NCBI GenBank assembly: GCA_024464205.1
Contig: JANHAI010000076.1
Coordinates: forward strand, 1 to 5,545
Length of the DNA stretch: 5,545 nt
Origin: Candidatus Methanomethylicia archaeon
Lineage (GTDB): Archaea > Thermoproteota > Methanomethylicia > Methanomethylicales > Methanomethylicaceae
Direction: 5' to 3'
This document shows, piece after piece, positions 1 through 5,545 of the stretch. Positions within the stretch are counted from its first letter, which is position 1. Each line of letters starts with the position of its first letter. Below the pieces are notes generated by a model. The model saw nothing but the letters and a program-made list of their open reading frames with translations, had not been told where the DNA came from and searched no databases. A program made the translations under genes and the position numbers.

Positions 1-16
1 AGGGGCTAAAATCCAA

Positions 17-730
17 GTGGCAGATGTAACTTCTGACATAATCATCGCAAAGGATCTGTGGAAGATCTACAAGCTGGGGAAACTCGAATACCCTGCGCTC
101 CGAGGCGTCTCTTTCACCGTAAAGAGGGGGGACTACATAGCTATTGTCGGACCATCGGGAAGCGGTAAATCGACGTTGCTGAACGTGCTCAGCGCCCTTG
201 ACAAGCCAACCAAGGGGACGGTCCTCATCGACGGGATAGATATCTCAAAGCTGAGCGAGGACAAGCTCGCGGAGCTGCGCAACAAGAAGATTGGCTTCGT
301 ATTCCAGACTTTCAACTTGCTTAACTACATGAGCGCCATCGACAACGTGGAGGTGCCCCTGATCGCGGCAGGCTTGCCGAAGAGCGTCCGAATGAGGCGG
401 GCGCGAGAGCTTCTCGAGGTCGTCGGTCTCAAGGGCTTCGAGAAGAACAGGCCGACAGAGCTCAGCGGCGGGCAGCAGCAGAGGGTGGCAATTGCGCGCG
501 GCCTCACCAACAACCCGCAGATTTTGATGGCGGACGAGCCAACCGGGAATTTGGATTCCAAGTCAGCCTCTGAGATAATCGAGATCCTGAATAATCTGAA
601 TAAGGATAAAGGAGTCACTGTAATTATGGTTACGCATAACCTGCAGCTGACGACGTATTGCAACCGGATATGGTATGTTAAAGATGGTGTTATTGAAAGG
701 GAGGAAGCCAAAATTGCAAAAAAGAGATAG
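17..730 (+). CDS. ABC transporter ATP-binding protein, MacB/LolD (type VII) family
   Basis: This is the ATPase subunit of an ABC complex; it acts on the cytoplasmic face of the membrane and powers the permease at 2528-3778. All ATPase motifs are intact in the 237 aa: Walker A GPSGSGKST (residues 45-53), Q-loop glutamine 97, signature LSGGQQQR (149-156), Walker B ILMADEP with catalytic Glu174, D-loop GNLD (177-180) and H-loop His207. The N-terminal pattern (KDLWKIYKLG, then PALRGVSF) and the ADEPTGNLDS wording are typical of the LolD/MacB/FtsE-like group, and the length is normal for it. The start is GTG at 17, with a weak purine run (AGGGG, positions 1-5) upstream. The frame stays open to the window edge, so a more upstream start cannot be excluded. 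No export substrate can be read from this subunit. Family assignment is firm; the substrate is unknown. Confidence 0.95.
   Translation: MADVTSDIIIAKDLWKIYKLGKLEYPALRGVSFTVKRGDYIAIVGPSGSGKSTLLNVLSALDKPTKGTVLIDGIDISKLSEDKLAELRNKKIGFVFQTFNLLNYMSAIDNVEVPLIAAGLPKSVRMRRARELLEVVGLKGFEKNRPTELSGGQQQRVAIARGLTNNPQILMADEPTGNLDSKSASEIIEILNNLNKDKGVTVIMVTHNLQLTTYCNRIWYVKDGVIEREEAKIAKKR
700..704 (+). promoter_or_regulatory. Shine-Dalgarno GGAGG deciding the TTG start of the surface-protein gene
   Basis: GGAGG lies inside the 3' end of the ATPase gene, 9 nt before an in-frame TTG at 714. It is the strongest ribosome-binding match near the start of the second gene. It favours TTG 714 over the more upstream in-frame ATGs at 675 and 684, which have no comparable purine run at the right distance. 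Confidence 0.55.
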
Positions 731-2531
731 TTACTGTATAGGGCACCGCGAAGGTGGTGCCGACCTGAGGGGCAAGAAAATATGCGCCATACTGATACTG
801 ATGGCGATCACGATATTGCCGTTGGCATCTGTATCTCCTGTCTCAGCAGCGTATGTCGATTTTGACGTAAGGGTCAATACCCAGATACTGGTGGCAGGGA
901 AGGAGAATGTGCTCACGTTTACGATATCGAATCTCGGCGATACCGCTGCCACGAATACCGTCGTAACATTCCAGAGCCAGGGATCGATGTTCTCCACCGG
1001 TTCAATGATACTCTTAGGGACTGACGGGATCTTTTACCTAGGCCAGATGTCCGCCAAAGCATCAAAGCTCATTACTGTTTCGGTCTACGTCTCGCCTTCG
1101 GCTGCTGGATCAATAGTCACCATCGGCCTCAATGTTAATTACGACGGGAGCAGTCCGTTCCAGACCGCACAAGTGACCCACTCGATAGGTTTCAGCGTCG
1201 CAGCCTCGGACAACACAGGCCCGTCTCTTTACCCCTCGTTCTCGAACCCCAGCTTCACAGGGGGGCAGAACAACACTGTTTACCTGATTGTGACCAACAT
1301 GGGGCAGAGAGATGCCAACAACGTCCTAATCCTTTTGGAGATGCCGGGTGCATCAACACAGCAGTCTGGCGAATCGATAATCCCTGGCCTTACGACGTCT
1401 GTCGGGGGGCTCTCCTCGGGCTCGTCTCAGTTCATGATCGTCGGCGGCGAAGGGAAATGGACCGTTGATTCAATAAAGAAAGGGCAGAGCGTCTCTCTCC
1501 CTGTAACGATCTATGCATCGTCTGGATCTATGGGGTCGCTTTACCTCTTCCCTGTAACGATCAGCTATACGGATAACCTGACTTATGTTGAGGACAGCAG
1601 GTATGCTGCCGCCAGAGTGCTGACTACGACTTTGCCCACCAGCGTCTTCCAATTCGAGATCTCTACCCAGAACCTCAAAGCGGGAGAGGTAAATAACTTC
1701 ACTATCTCGGTCAGGAACACCTACAACACAACTGCTGAAGGCGTGACCGTCCAGATCGGCATGCCAGGCGCGTCGATCTCCTCCTCATCGTCGTACATGT
1801 CTTCTCAAGGATCATCCTTCTCAATACCGTCTGGATCCTCATCTTCATTCATACTCATAGGCGAAGATGGCTCATGGTTCATCGGCAACATGGCGCCAGG
1901 GGAGGAGCGCTCAATACCTGTGAGCGTGTACATCTCGCCTTCATCTTCAGGATCGATGGCGGCATTCAGTGTTGGCGCATCTTACACGGATATCTTCGGG
2001 AAGGCGCACCAGGAAACTAAGAGCATAGGCGTGATCGTCCGCGGGGCGATAGACTTCGAGATCCTTGAGACGTCAACGTTCCCCATCTACATAACGCCAG
2101 GCAAATCATTCTCACTCAGCGTGAACCTCATCAACCTCGGCACATCAACCGCTACAAGCATGATAGTGACCCCTAGAGCAAATGGGCAACTAGTACCAGC
2201 CTCAGACGCCAAGATATTCCTTGGCGACGTGGCTGTGAATGTCCCCTCGTCATTCACGATCAGCTACATAGCCGGCGATGTCTCCAACGGCACCTACTCC
2301 GTCGAAGCATTCTACACTTACAAGGATACGCTCGGCCAGAAACTCAACGGGACACTTGAGATACCCATAACCATAAGGGTAGCCAACACCACTTCAACAA
2401 CAACACCGACTCAGACCTCCGGCTACCTCAACTTGATCATCGCCTTCTGGCCATACATAGTGGTGGTGGCTGGGCTGATTATCGCGATCTTCATATTCAG
2501 GCACTATAGGAACAGCAGGTCATCAGCATGA
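714..2531 (+). CDS. Secreted, membrane-anchored S-layer/CARDB-like repeat protein (COG1361-like)
   Basis: This is a predicted cell-surface protein of 605 aa if it starts at TTG 714. Numbered from that start, it has a signal peptide (hydrophobic core about 25-38, likely cleavage after SPVSA near 45), four tandem beta-rich repeats (about 47-162, 172-303, 311-443, 446-556), a Thr/Ser/Pro linker (557-571), one transmembrane segment (572-595) and a short basic cytoplasmic tail. Repeats share wording such as 'FTISNLGDTAA', 'LGTDGIFYLGQM' and 'SVYVSPSAAGS', which resembles archaeal COG1361/CARDB/NEW3-type domains. The mature part has no cysteine and has seven N-x-S/T sequons. It lies between an ABC ATPase and a MacB-type permease and overlaps the latter by ATGA, so a role as extracytoplasmic partner of the ABC complex is inferred. 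It has no HlyD/MacA features: no coiled-coil hairpin or lipoyl-like domain. The frame is open from ATG 675, and CTG 765 is a rival start. Exact function is unknown. Confidence 0.85.
   Translation: MQKRDSYCIGHREGGADLRGKKICAILILMAITILPLASVSPVSAAYVDFDVRVNTQILVAGKENVLTFTISNLGDTAATNTVVTFQSQGSMFSTGSMILLGTDGIFYLGQMSAKASKLITVSVYVSPSAAGSIVTIGLNVNYDGSSPFQTAQVTHSIGFSVAASDNTGPSLYPSFSNPSFTGGQNNTVYLIVTNMGQRDANNVLILLEMPGASTQQSGESIIPGLTTSVGGLSSGSSQFMIVGGEGKWTVDSIKKGQSVSLPVTIYASSGSMGSLYLFPVTISYTDNLTYVEDSRYAAARVLTTTLPTSVFQFEISTQNLKAGEVNNFTISVRNTYNTTAEGVTVQIGMPGASISSSSSYMSSQGSSFSIPSGSSSSFILIGEDGSWFIGNMAPGEERSIPVSVYISPSSSGSMAAFSVGASYTDIFGKAHQETKSIGVIVRGAIDFEILETSTFPIYITPGKSFSLSVNLINLGTSTATSMIVTPRANGQLVPASDAKIFLGDVAVNVPSSFTISYIAGDVSNGTYSVEAFYTYKDTLGQKLNGTLEIPITIRVANTTSTTTPTQTSGYLNLIIAFWPYIVVVAGLIIAIFIFRHYRNSRSSA
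742..761 (+). repeat. Small hairpin at the ATPase/surface-protein gene junction
   Basis: GGCACC (742-747) and GGTGCC (756-761) form a perfect 6-bp GC-rich stem with an 8-nt loop. It lies just after the ATPase stop codon (728-730) and just before the signal peptide core. The 3' arm overlaps an AGGTGGTG stretch (752-759) that could pair with the 3' end of 16S rRNA. It has no T-tract, so it is not an obvious terminator. A role in translation of the second gene is possible but unproven. Confidence 0.4.
765..848 (+). other. Signal peptide (Sec type) of the surface protein
   Basis: The encoded stretch has a basic n-region (RGKK), a hydrophobic core rich in Ile, Leu and Ala, and a small-residue cleavage region ending SPVSA, followed by AYVDF. 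This is a classical signal peptidase I layout. There is no lipobox: the only cysteine in this stretch (codon 783-785) lies at the start of the hydrophobic core. Any residues upstream of 765 would form an unusually long n-region. Confidence 0.85.
852..2381 (+). repeat. Four tandem beta-sandwich-like domain repeats in the surface protein
   Basis: Approximate units are 852-1199, 1227-1622, 1644-2042 and 2049-2381. Units 1-3 carry matching cores: ILLGTDGIFYLGQM, MIVGGEGKWTVDSI and ILIGEDGSWFIGNM. Each is followed by a strand such as ITVSVYVSPSAAGS or SIPVSVYISPSSSGS and then an aromatic 'YTD/NYD' strand. Unit 4 is shorter and more diverged, with FLGDVAVNVPSSF in the equivalent place. The repeats are seen at protein level; DNA identity between units is low, so the duplication is old. 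Confidence 0.75.
1779..1847 (+). other. Serine-rich loop in repeat 3 of the surface protein
   Basis: Fifteen of the 23 residues here are serine, with Gly, Met, Gln and aromatic residues between them. The serines use mixed codons (TCC, TCA, TCG, TCT), so this is selected protein composition rather than a slipped DNA repeat. It sits where repeat 2 has its own Ser/Gly/Thr-rich loop and repeat 1 a shorter Ser/Gly/Met loop. Possible roles are a flexible linker, an O-glycosylation site or a contact surface. Confidence 0.7.
2427..2498 (+). other. C-terminal transmembrane anchor of the surface protein
   Basis: About 24 hydrophobic residues (LNLIIAFWPYIVVVAG and onward) follow a Thr/Pro-rich linker and precede the basic tail RHYRNSRSS. 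Together with the signal peptide this predicts a type I topology: the repeats outside and roughly 10 residues in the cytoplasm. Confidence 0.88.
2517..2520 (+). promoter_or_regulatory. Ribosome-binding site (AGGT) of the permease gene
   Basis: AGGT ends 7 nt before the ATG at 2528. The wider AGGTCATC differs by one base from AGGTGATC, the sequence complementary to the conserved 3' end of 16S rRNA. It supports ATG 2528 as the start and suggests that the permease is made by coupled translation across the ATGA overlap. Confidence 0.5.
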
Positions 2532-3778
2532 AGACTTCAGACACCCTGAAGTGGGGCATCAGGGGCATTCGCCAGCGTAAACTCAGGGCAGCCCTGACCA
2601 TATTGGGGATAATGGTCGGGACAGCTGCAGTGATTGCGCTGGTCTCCCAGACCGACGGCATACAGGTGAGCATAGTCGCCGAGATAAACAAGCTCGGCCC
2701 TACCAGTATCATAGTTCGCCCATCGTCCATCACAACCACGCTAACCGATTCTGACGTCAACAGGATATTGCAAATGCCTTACGTCGATTATGTCGTCCCG
2801 GTAATCATGTCGAACATCAGGGTTTATGGGGCAGGAACCTCGAAGTCGTATACCCTTGTGGGGGTAGATCCTGCACAATTCCAGATCATACTCGAGGGCG
2901 TGACTTTCGAAGAGGGCAGGATGTACCAACAAGTAAGCTACTCCGAGATGGTCGTCGGCTGCAACGTGCGCTATCCCCAAGACCTGACCGTCCCCTTGGT
3001 CAACGTTGGGCAGAGCGCCACAGTAGGCATAGGCTTCGTAAACCCGATCAAGAAGCAGATGAATGTCGTTGGGGCCTTTGAGCAATATGGATCCTCATCG
3101 CTCGTCTCTGTGGACGACAGCGTCTTCGTGTCCATCAAGAGCGCTACGACGCTGCTGGGGCAGACGGGCTACACCACCCTATTCGTTAAAGCCAGCAGCC
3201 CAGACACCGTCGATTCGGTCGTGAGGAACATAAGGGCGACCTATGGCACGAGCATCACATACTTTACAGTAAAGCAGATAACGCAAATAGTCTCGTCGAT
3301 AATAAGCCAGCTGACCATCCTGCTCGGGGCGATAGCTGCAATATCTCTCCTCGTGGCAGGGCTCGGAATCATGAACATCATGTTCGTCTCGGTCATAGAG
3401 AGGACCAAAGAAATAGGCGTCCTCAAGGCGCTCGGCTTCAAGAGGAGAAACATACTCGGCATCTTCCTCTCCGAGGCAACGATCATGGGGGTGGTTGGGG
3501 GTGTCCTTGGGATTGCGCTTGGCACAGTCCTTTCATACATCATACCGATCGTACTGACGAGCGCATACAGCGTCAGCACAGGGACCTCAACCCAGATGGC
3601 TGGTCAATATTCGGGTGTTGGTGGAATGGGCAGCTTCCTAACCTACGCTCCGATAATAAGGCCAGAAATAGTGCTGCTGGTGCTTGTGTTTGGGATATCG
3701 GTTAGCCTGTTGGCCGGATTCTACCCTGCAACGCGCGCTTCGAAGATGGATCCGGTGGTTGCACTCAGGCACGAGTGA
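2528..3778 (+). CDS. ABC transporter permease, MacB/FtsX family
   Basis: This is the membrane subunit that pairs with the ATPase at 17-730. Its 416 aa show the standard MacB layout: a short amphipathic N-terminus (GIRGIRQRKLRAALTILGIM), TM1 at about 20-41, a large extracytoplasmic domain at 42-258 (MacB_PCD-like), then an FtsX domain with TM2 (262-288), TM3 (316-343) and TM4 (381-398). Hallmarks are GLGIMNIMFVSVIERTKEIG (278-297), the coupling segment that meets the ATPase, and GFYPATRASKMDPVVALRHE at the C-terminus. The ATPase is a separate protein, as in LolCDE, rather than fused as in E. coli MacB. The family works by mechanotransmission: ATP hydrolysis drives movement of the outer domains. 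The TM3-TM4 outer loop (344-379) is long and Ser/Gly/Met-rich. The start overlaps the upstream stop as ATGA. Only one permease gene is visible, so a homodimer is likely. The substrate is unknown. Confidence 0.94.
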   Translation: MKTSDTLKWGIRGIRQRKLRAALTILGIMVGTAAVIALVSQTDGIQVSIVAEINKLGPTSIIVRPSSITTTLTDSDVNRILQMPYVDYVVPVIMSNIRVYGAGTSKSYTLVGVDPAQFQIILEGVTFEEGRMYQQVSYSEMVVGCNVRYPQDLTVPLVNVGQSATVGIGFVNPIKKQMNVVGAFEQYGSSSLVSVDDSVFVSIKSATTLLGQTGYTTLFVKASSPDTVDSVVRNIRATYGTSITYFTVKQITQIVSSIISQLTILLGAIAAISLLVAGLGIMNIMFVSVIERTKEIGVLKALGFKRRNILGIFLSEATIMGVVGGVLGIALGTVLSYIIPIVLTSAYSVSTGTSTQMAGQYSGVGGMGSFLTYAPIIRPEIVLLVLVFGISVSLLAGFYPATRASKMDPVVALRHE

Positions 3779-3795
3779 CTTTGAGCGAGGCGGCT
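3779..3795. other. 17-nt gap between convergent stop codons
   Basis: Only 17 nt separate the TGA of the permease gene (+) from the TGA of ilvD (-). The gap has no hairpin and no T-tract on either strand. Transcription from each side probably ends inside the 3' end of the opposite gene. Confidence 0.7.
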
Positions 3796-5445
3796 TCATC
3801 TAAGCACAGCGCCAGTGGAGGCGGAGGTCACCATCTTGGAGTACTTATAAAAGGCGCCCCTCGAGTATTTGGGCGCCGGCTCCCTCCATTTGGAGAGCCT
3901 ATTGGCGATCTCGCCGTCGCTGATCTCGACTTTTATTGACCTCTTCTCAATGTCGATGGTTATCTTGTCCCCGTCTTTCAAAGCGGCGATTGGGCCGCCC
4001 ACAGCCGCTTCAGGCGAGACGTGCCCGATCATCATTCCATGCGTTGCTCCCGAGAACCGTCCGTCCGTCACTAGCGCTACATCCTCACCCAAACCCATGC
4101 CGACGAGAATTGAAGTCAGCTGGAGCATCTCTCTCATGCCTGGTCCGCCTTTAGGCCCCTCATACCTTATGACCACAACTTGCCCTTTCTTTATCCTGCC
4201 CTCAGAAGCCGCCTTCACACCCTCTTCTTCGCAGTCAAAAACAACGGCGTCCCCAGCATAATGTGTCATCTTAAGCCCCGCCGTCTTAATCACGGCACCA
4301 TCAGGAGCGAGGTTCCCCTTCAAAATTGCCAATGTTCCGCAAGGCCTGATTGGGTCAGATAATTTCCTAATCGTGGTCCCGATCGCCTCGGCATTGACAA
4401 GGTTTTCGCCCACTGTTTTACCTGTGACTGTGATTACCTCTATATTGATGTGCCCGCCCTCCCTTAGCCGCTTCATAAGCGCCTGCACGCCACCTGCCCT
4501 GTCCAGATCCTCCACGGCGACGTCTCCCCCTGGCATCATACCAACAAGCTGAGGCACCTTCCTGCTTATTTCATCAAAGACTTCAAGATCCAAATCGATG
4601 CCCGACTCGTTCGCTATAGCCATCAGGTGCAATATCGCATTGGATGAGCCACCCATCGTAACGTCGACAGCTATAGCATTCCTGATCGAATCGGCAGTGA
4701 TTATGTCCTTTGGCCTTATGGATCGATTCACAAGCTCCATGATCTTCATTCCGGTATGCTTGGCCAGCCTGATCCTCCTGGCGTCGACCGCAGGGATTGT
4801 GCCGCTGCCTGGCAACGACAGCCCTAATGCCTCTATCATGCATGCCATGGTGTTTGCAGTGTACATCCCCGCGCAAGAGCCAGCGCCAGGGCAAGAGAAT
4901 TCCTCGACTTCTTTCAGTTCATTCTCGCTCATCTTGCCATTGAGGAAGGCGCCTACGCTCTCGAAAGTTTTGTCGAGAGTGAGCCTCTTTCCCCTACGCA
5001 ACCCGCACATCATTGGTCCGCCTGTGATGAATATTGACGGGATATTGAGGCGGAGCGCCCCCATCACCATGCCCGGCTCTATCTTATCGCAGCTCGTCAC
5101 AAAGACCATGCCATCAAAAGAATAGGCGTTTCCGACCACTTCAATAGAATCCGCTATGATTTCTCTGCTCACAAGGGGGCTCCGCATACCCTCGTGCCCC
5201 ATCGCGATTCCATCGCAGACGCCTATTGTGTTGAATTCCAACGGCGTCCCGCCAGCCATCCTGACGCCCGCCTTCACCGCGTCTCCCAGCCTGTCGAGAT
5301 GGATGTGGCCGGGGATTATTTCATTCCACGAGTTAGCGACGCCAATGATTGGTCGATCAAGCTCCTCGTCTGTGAGCCCTAGCGCCTTGAAAAGGGCCCT
5401 GTGGGGAACCCTCTGCACTCCTTTAGTCACAACATTCGATCCCAT
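3796..5445 (-). CDS. ilvD: Dihydroxy-acid dehydratase
   Basis: This cytoplasmic iron-sulfur enzyme (EC 4.2.1.9) dehydrates 2,3-dihydroxy-isovalerate and 2,3-dihydroxy-3-methylvalerate to the 2-keto acids that lead to valine, leucine and isoleucine. The 549 aa are full length for the family. Signatures are SCDKIEPG with cluster ligand Cys119, GSCAGMYTANTM with Cys191, GPKGGPGMREM (430-440) and ALVTDGRFSGAT (457-468), plus the typical ending SASTGAVLR. The position that is Cys in [2Fe-2S] enzymes (PCN) is Gly46 here (PGHIHL), as I recall for E. coli and Methanocaldococcus. The large insertion of E. coli IlvD is absent. 6-phosphogluconate dehydratase (Edd) is unlikely given the overall match to archaeal and clostridial IlvD. 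ATG 5445 is the most upstream possible start, because an in-frame stop lies at 5452-5454. The gene stands alone here, with its own TATA-type promoter. Confidence 0.96.
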   Translation of the reverse strand: MGSNVVTKGVQRVPHRALFKALGLTDEELDRPIIGVANSWNEIIPGHIHLDRLGDAVKAGVRMAGGTPLEFNTIGVCDGIAMGHEGMRSPLVSREIIADSIEVVGNAYSFDGMVFVTSCDKIEPGMVMGALRLNIPSIFITGGPMMCGLRRGKRLTLDKTFESVGAFLNGKMSENELKEVEEFSCPGAGSCAGMYTANTMACMIEALGLSLPGSGTIPAVDARRIRLAKHTGMKIMELVNRSIRPKDIITADSIRNAIAVDVTMGGSSNAILHLMAIANESGIDLDLEVFDEISRKVPQLVGMMPGGDVAVEDLDRAGGVQALMKRLREGGHINIEVITVTGKTVGENLVNAEAIGTTIRKLSDPIRPCGTLAILKGNLAPDGAVIKTAGLKMTHYAGDAVVFDCEEEGVKAASEGRIKKGQVVVIRYEGPKGGPGMREMLQLTSILVGMGLGEDVALVTDGRFSGATHGMMIGHVSPEAAVGGPIAALKDGDKITIDIEKRSIKVEISDGEIANRLSKWREPAPKYSRGAFYKYSKMVTSASTGAVLR

Positions 5446-5470
5446 AGCGCATCAGGAAAGATCTTTCGTT

Positions 5471-5545
5471 TAATGCCATATAAAAGAGTGCCCTGCGTTT
5501 TGTCGCTGATCGTTAATATACCTGGCTTCAGAAAATAATGGCATA
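5471..5545. repeat. Pair of TAATGSCATA elements flanking the ilvD promoter
   Basis: TAATGCCATA (5471-5480) and TAATGGCATA (5536-5545) match at 9 of 10 bases as a direct repeat and also contain a 7-bp inverted match (ATGCCAT / ATGGCAT). The first overlaps the ilvD TATA box. They could be operator half-sites for a regulator, but chance similarity in AT-rich DNA is possible. Confidence 0.3.
5477..5484 (-). promoter_or_regulatory. Archaeal TATA box of ilvD
   Basis: On the minus strand this reads TTTATATG within CTTTTATATGG. Its centre is about 35 nt before the ilvD ATG. With the usual TATA-to-start distance of about 26 nt, transcription would begin roughly 8-10 nt before the ATG, giving a very short leader. 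This fits the lack of a clear Shine-Dalgarno sequence before ilvD. No convincing purine-rich BRE is seen directly upstream. Confidence 0.6.

Larger units (their letters stand above)
5446..5545. other. Non-coding region upstream of ilvD (to the window edge)
   Basis: This 100-nt stretch is more AT-rich than the genes. It holds the ilvD TATA box, a repeated TAATGSCATA element and a second AT-rich block (TTAATATA, 5513-5520). The second block could serve a divergent gene beyond the window; an ATG at 5538-5540 is present, but too little sequence remains to call a gene. Confidence 0.55.

Noticed and set aside
1..9. In-frame TAA at 7-9 as the possible end of an upstream gene
   Set aside because: Only two codons precede it in the window, so no gene can be supported.
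325..711. Open frame on the - strand opposite the ABC ATPase (128 codons)
   Set aside because: The + strand encodes a complete, motif-rich ATPase across the region. The antisense frame is Ser/Leu/Pro-rich without any known motif.
1779..1860. Serine-rich tract as a DNA microsatellite
   Set aside because: The serine codons are mixed and no short unit repeats exactly, so this is amino acid composition rather than a simple sequence repeat.
2741..3085. Open frame on the - strand opposite the permease (114 codons)
   Set aside because: It has no hydrophobic pattern, ribosome site or family resemblance, and it lies inside a well-supported permease gene.
3844..3854. CTTATAAAAGG, a strong TATA-box match on the + strand
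   Set aside because: It lies inside the ilvD coding region, where it encodes Tyr and Lys codons near the C-terminus, and no + strand gene follows. Its consensus match is probably incidental.
3869..4261. Open frame on the + strand opposite ilvD (130 codons)
   Set aside because: It is an antisense shadow of ilvD with no recognisable domain. Similar frames at 4598-5125 and 5156-5473 are rejected for the same reason.
5538..5545. ATG with an upstream TTAATATA block, as a possible divergent gene start
   Set aside because: Only 8 nt of possible coding sequence are present, and the TATA-to-ATG distance (about 21 nt) is short even for a leaderless transcript.

Overview
The window looks like part of an archaeal chromosome. 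The signs are GTG and TTG starts, heavy use of ATA (Ile) and AGG/AGA (Arg) codons, a TATA-box-type promoter very close to its start codon, an S-layer/CARDB-like surface protein with N-glycosylation sequons and a C-terminal membrane anchor, and a dihydroxyacid dehydratase of the kind I recall from methanogens. GC content is moderate, roughly 50%. The sequence does not fix the lineage. A TACK-type or other uncultured archaeon would fit, but that is inference.

Layout. Positions 17-3778 (+) hold a tight three-gene operon: a LolD/MacB-type ABC ATPase (17-730), a secreted, C-terminally anchored protein with four tandem beta-sandwich-like repeats (best start TTG at 714, ending 2531), and a MacB/FtsX-family permease (2528-3778). 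Genes 1 and 2 overlap by 17 nt if the TTG start is right; genes 2 and 3 overlap by the 4-nt ATGA. Positions 3796-5445 (-) hold ilvD, convergent with the operon and separated from it by only 17 nt. Positions 5446-5545 carry the ilvD promoter region. The operon promoter lies outside the window.

How the genes work together. The ATPase and permease should form a MacB/LolCDE-like type VII ABC complex, which uses ATP for mechanical work on the outer face of the membrane rather than classical transport through the bilayer. The middle gene sits where Gram-negative bacteria often place the MacA/HlyD adaptor, but its product is an archaeal surface protein with Ser/Gly/Met-rich loops. It may be the extracytoplasmic partner or the substrate-handling part of the complex. 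IlvD belongs to branched-chain amino acid synthesis and has no evident link to the operon.

I found no tRNA, rRNA, CRISPR array, insertion sequence or other mobile element. The most interesting part is the ABC/surface-protein/permease cassette. It is a recurring type of archaeal arrangement of unknown function rather than a clearly new system.
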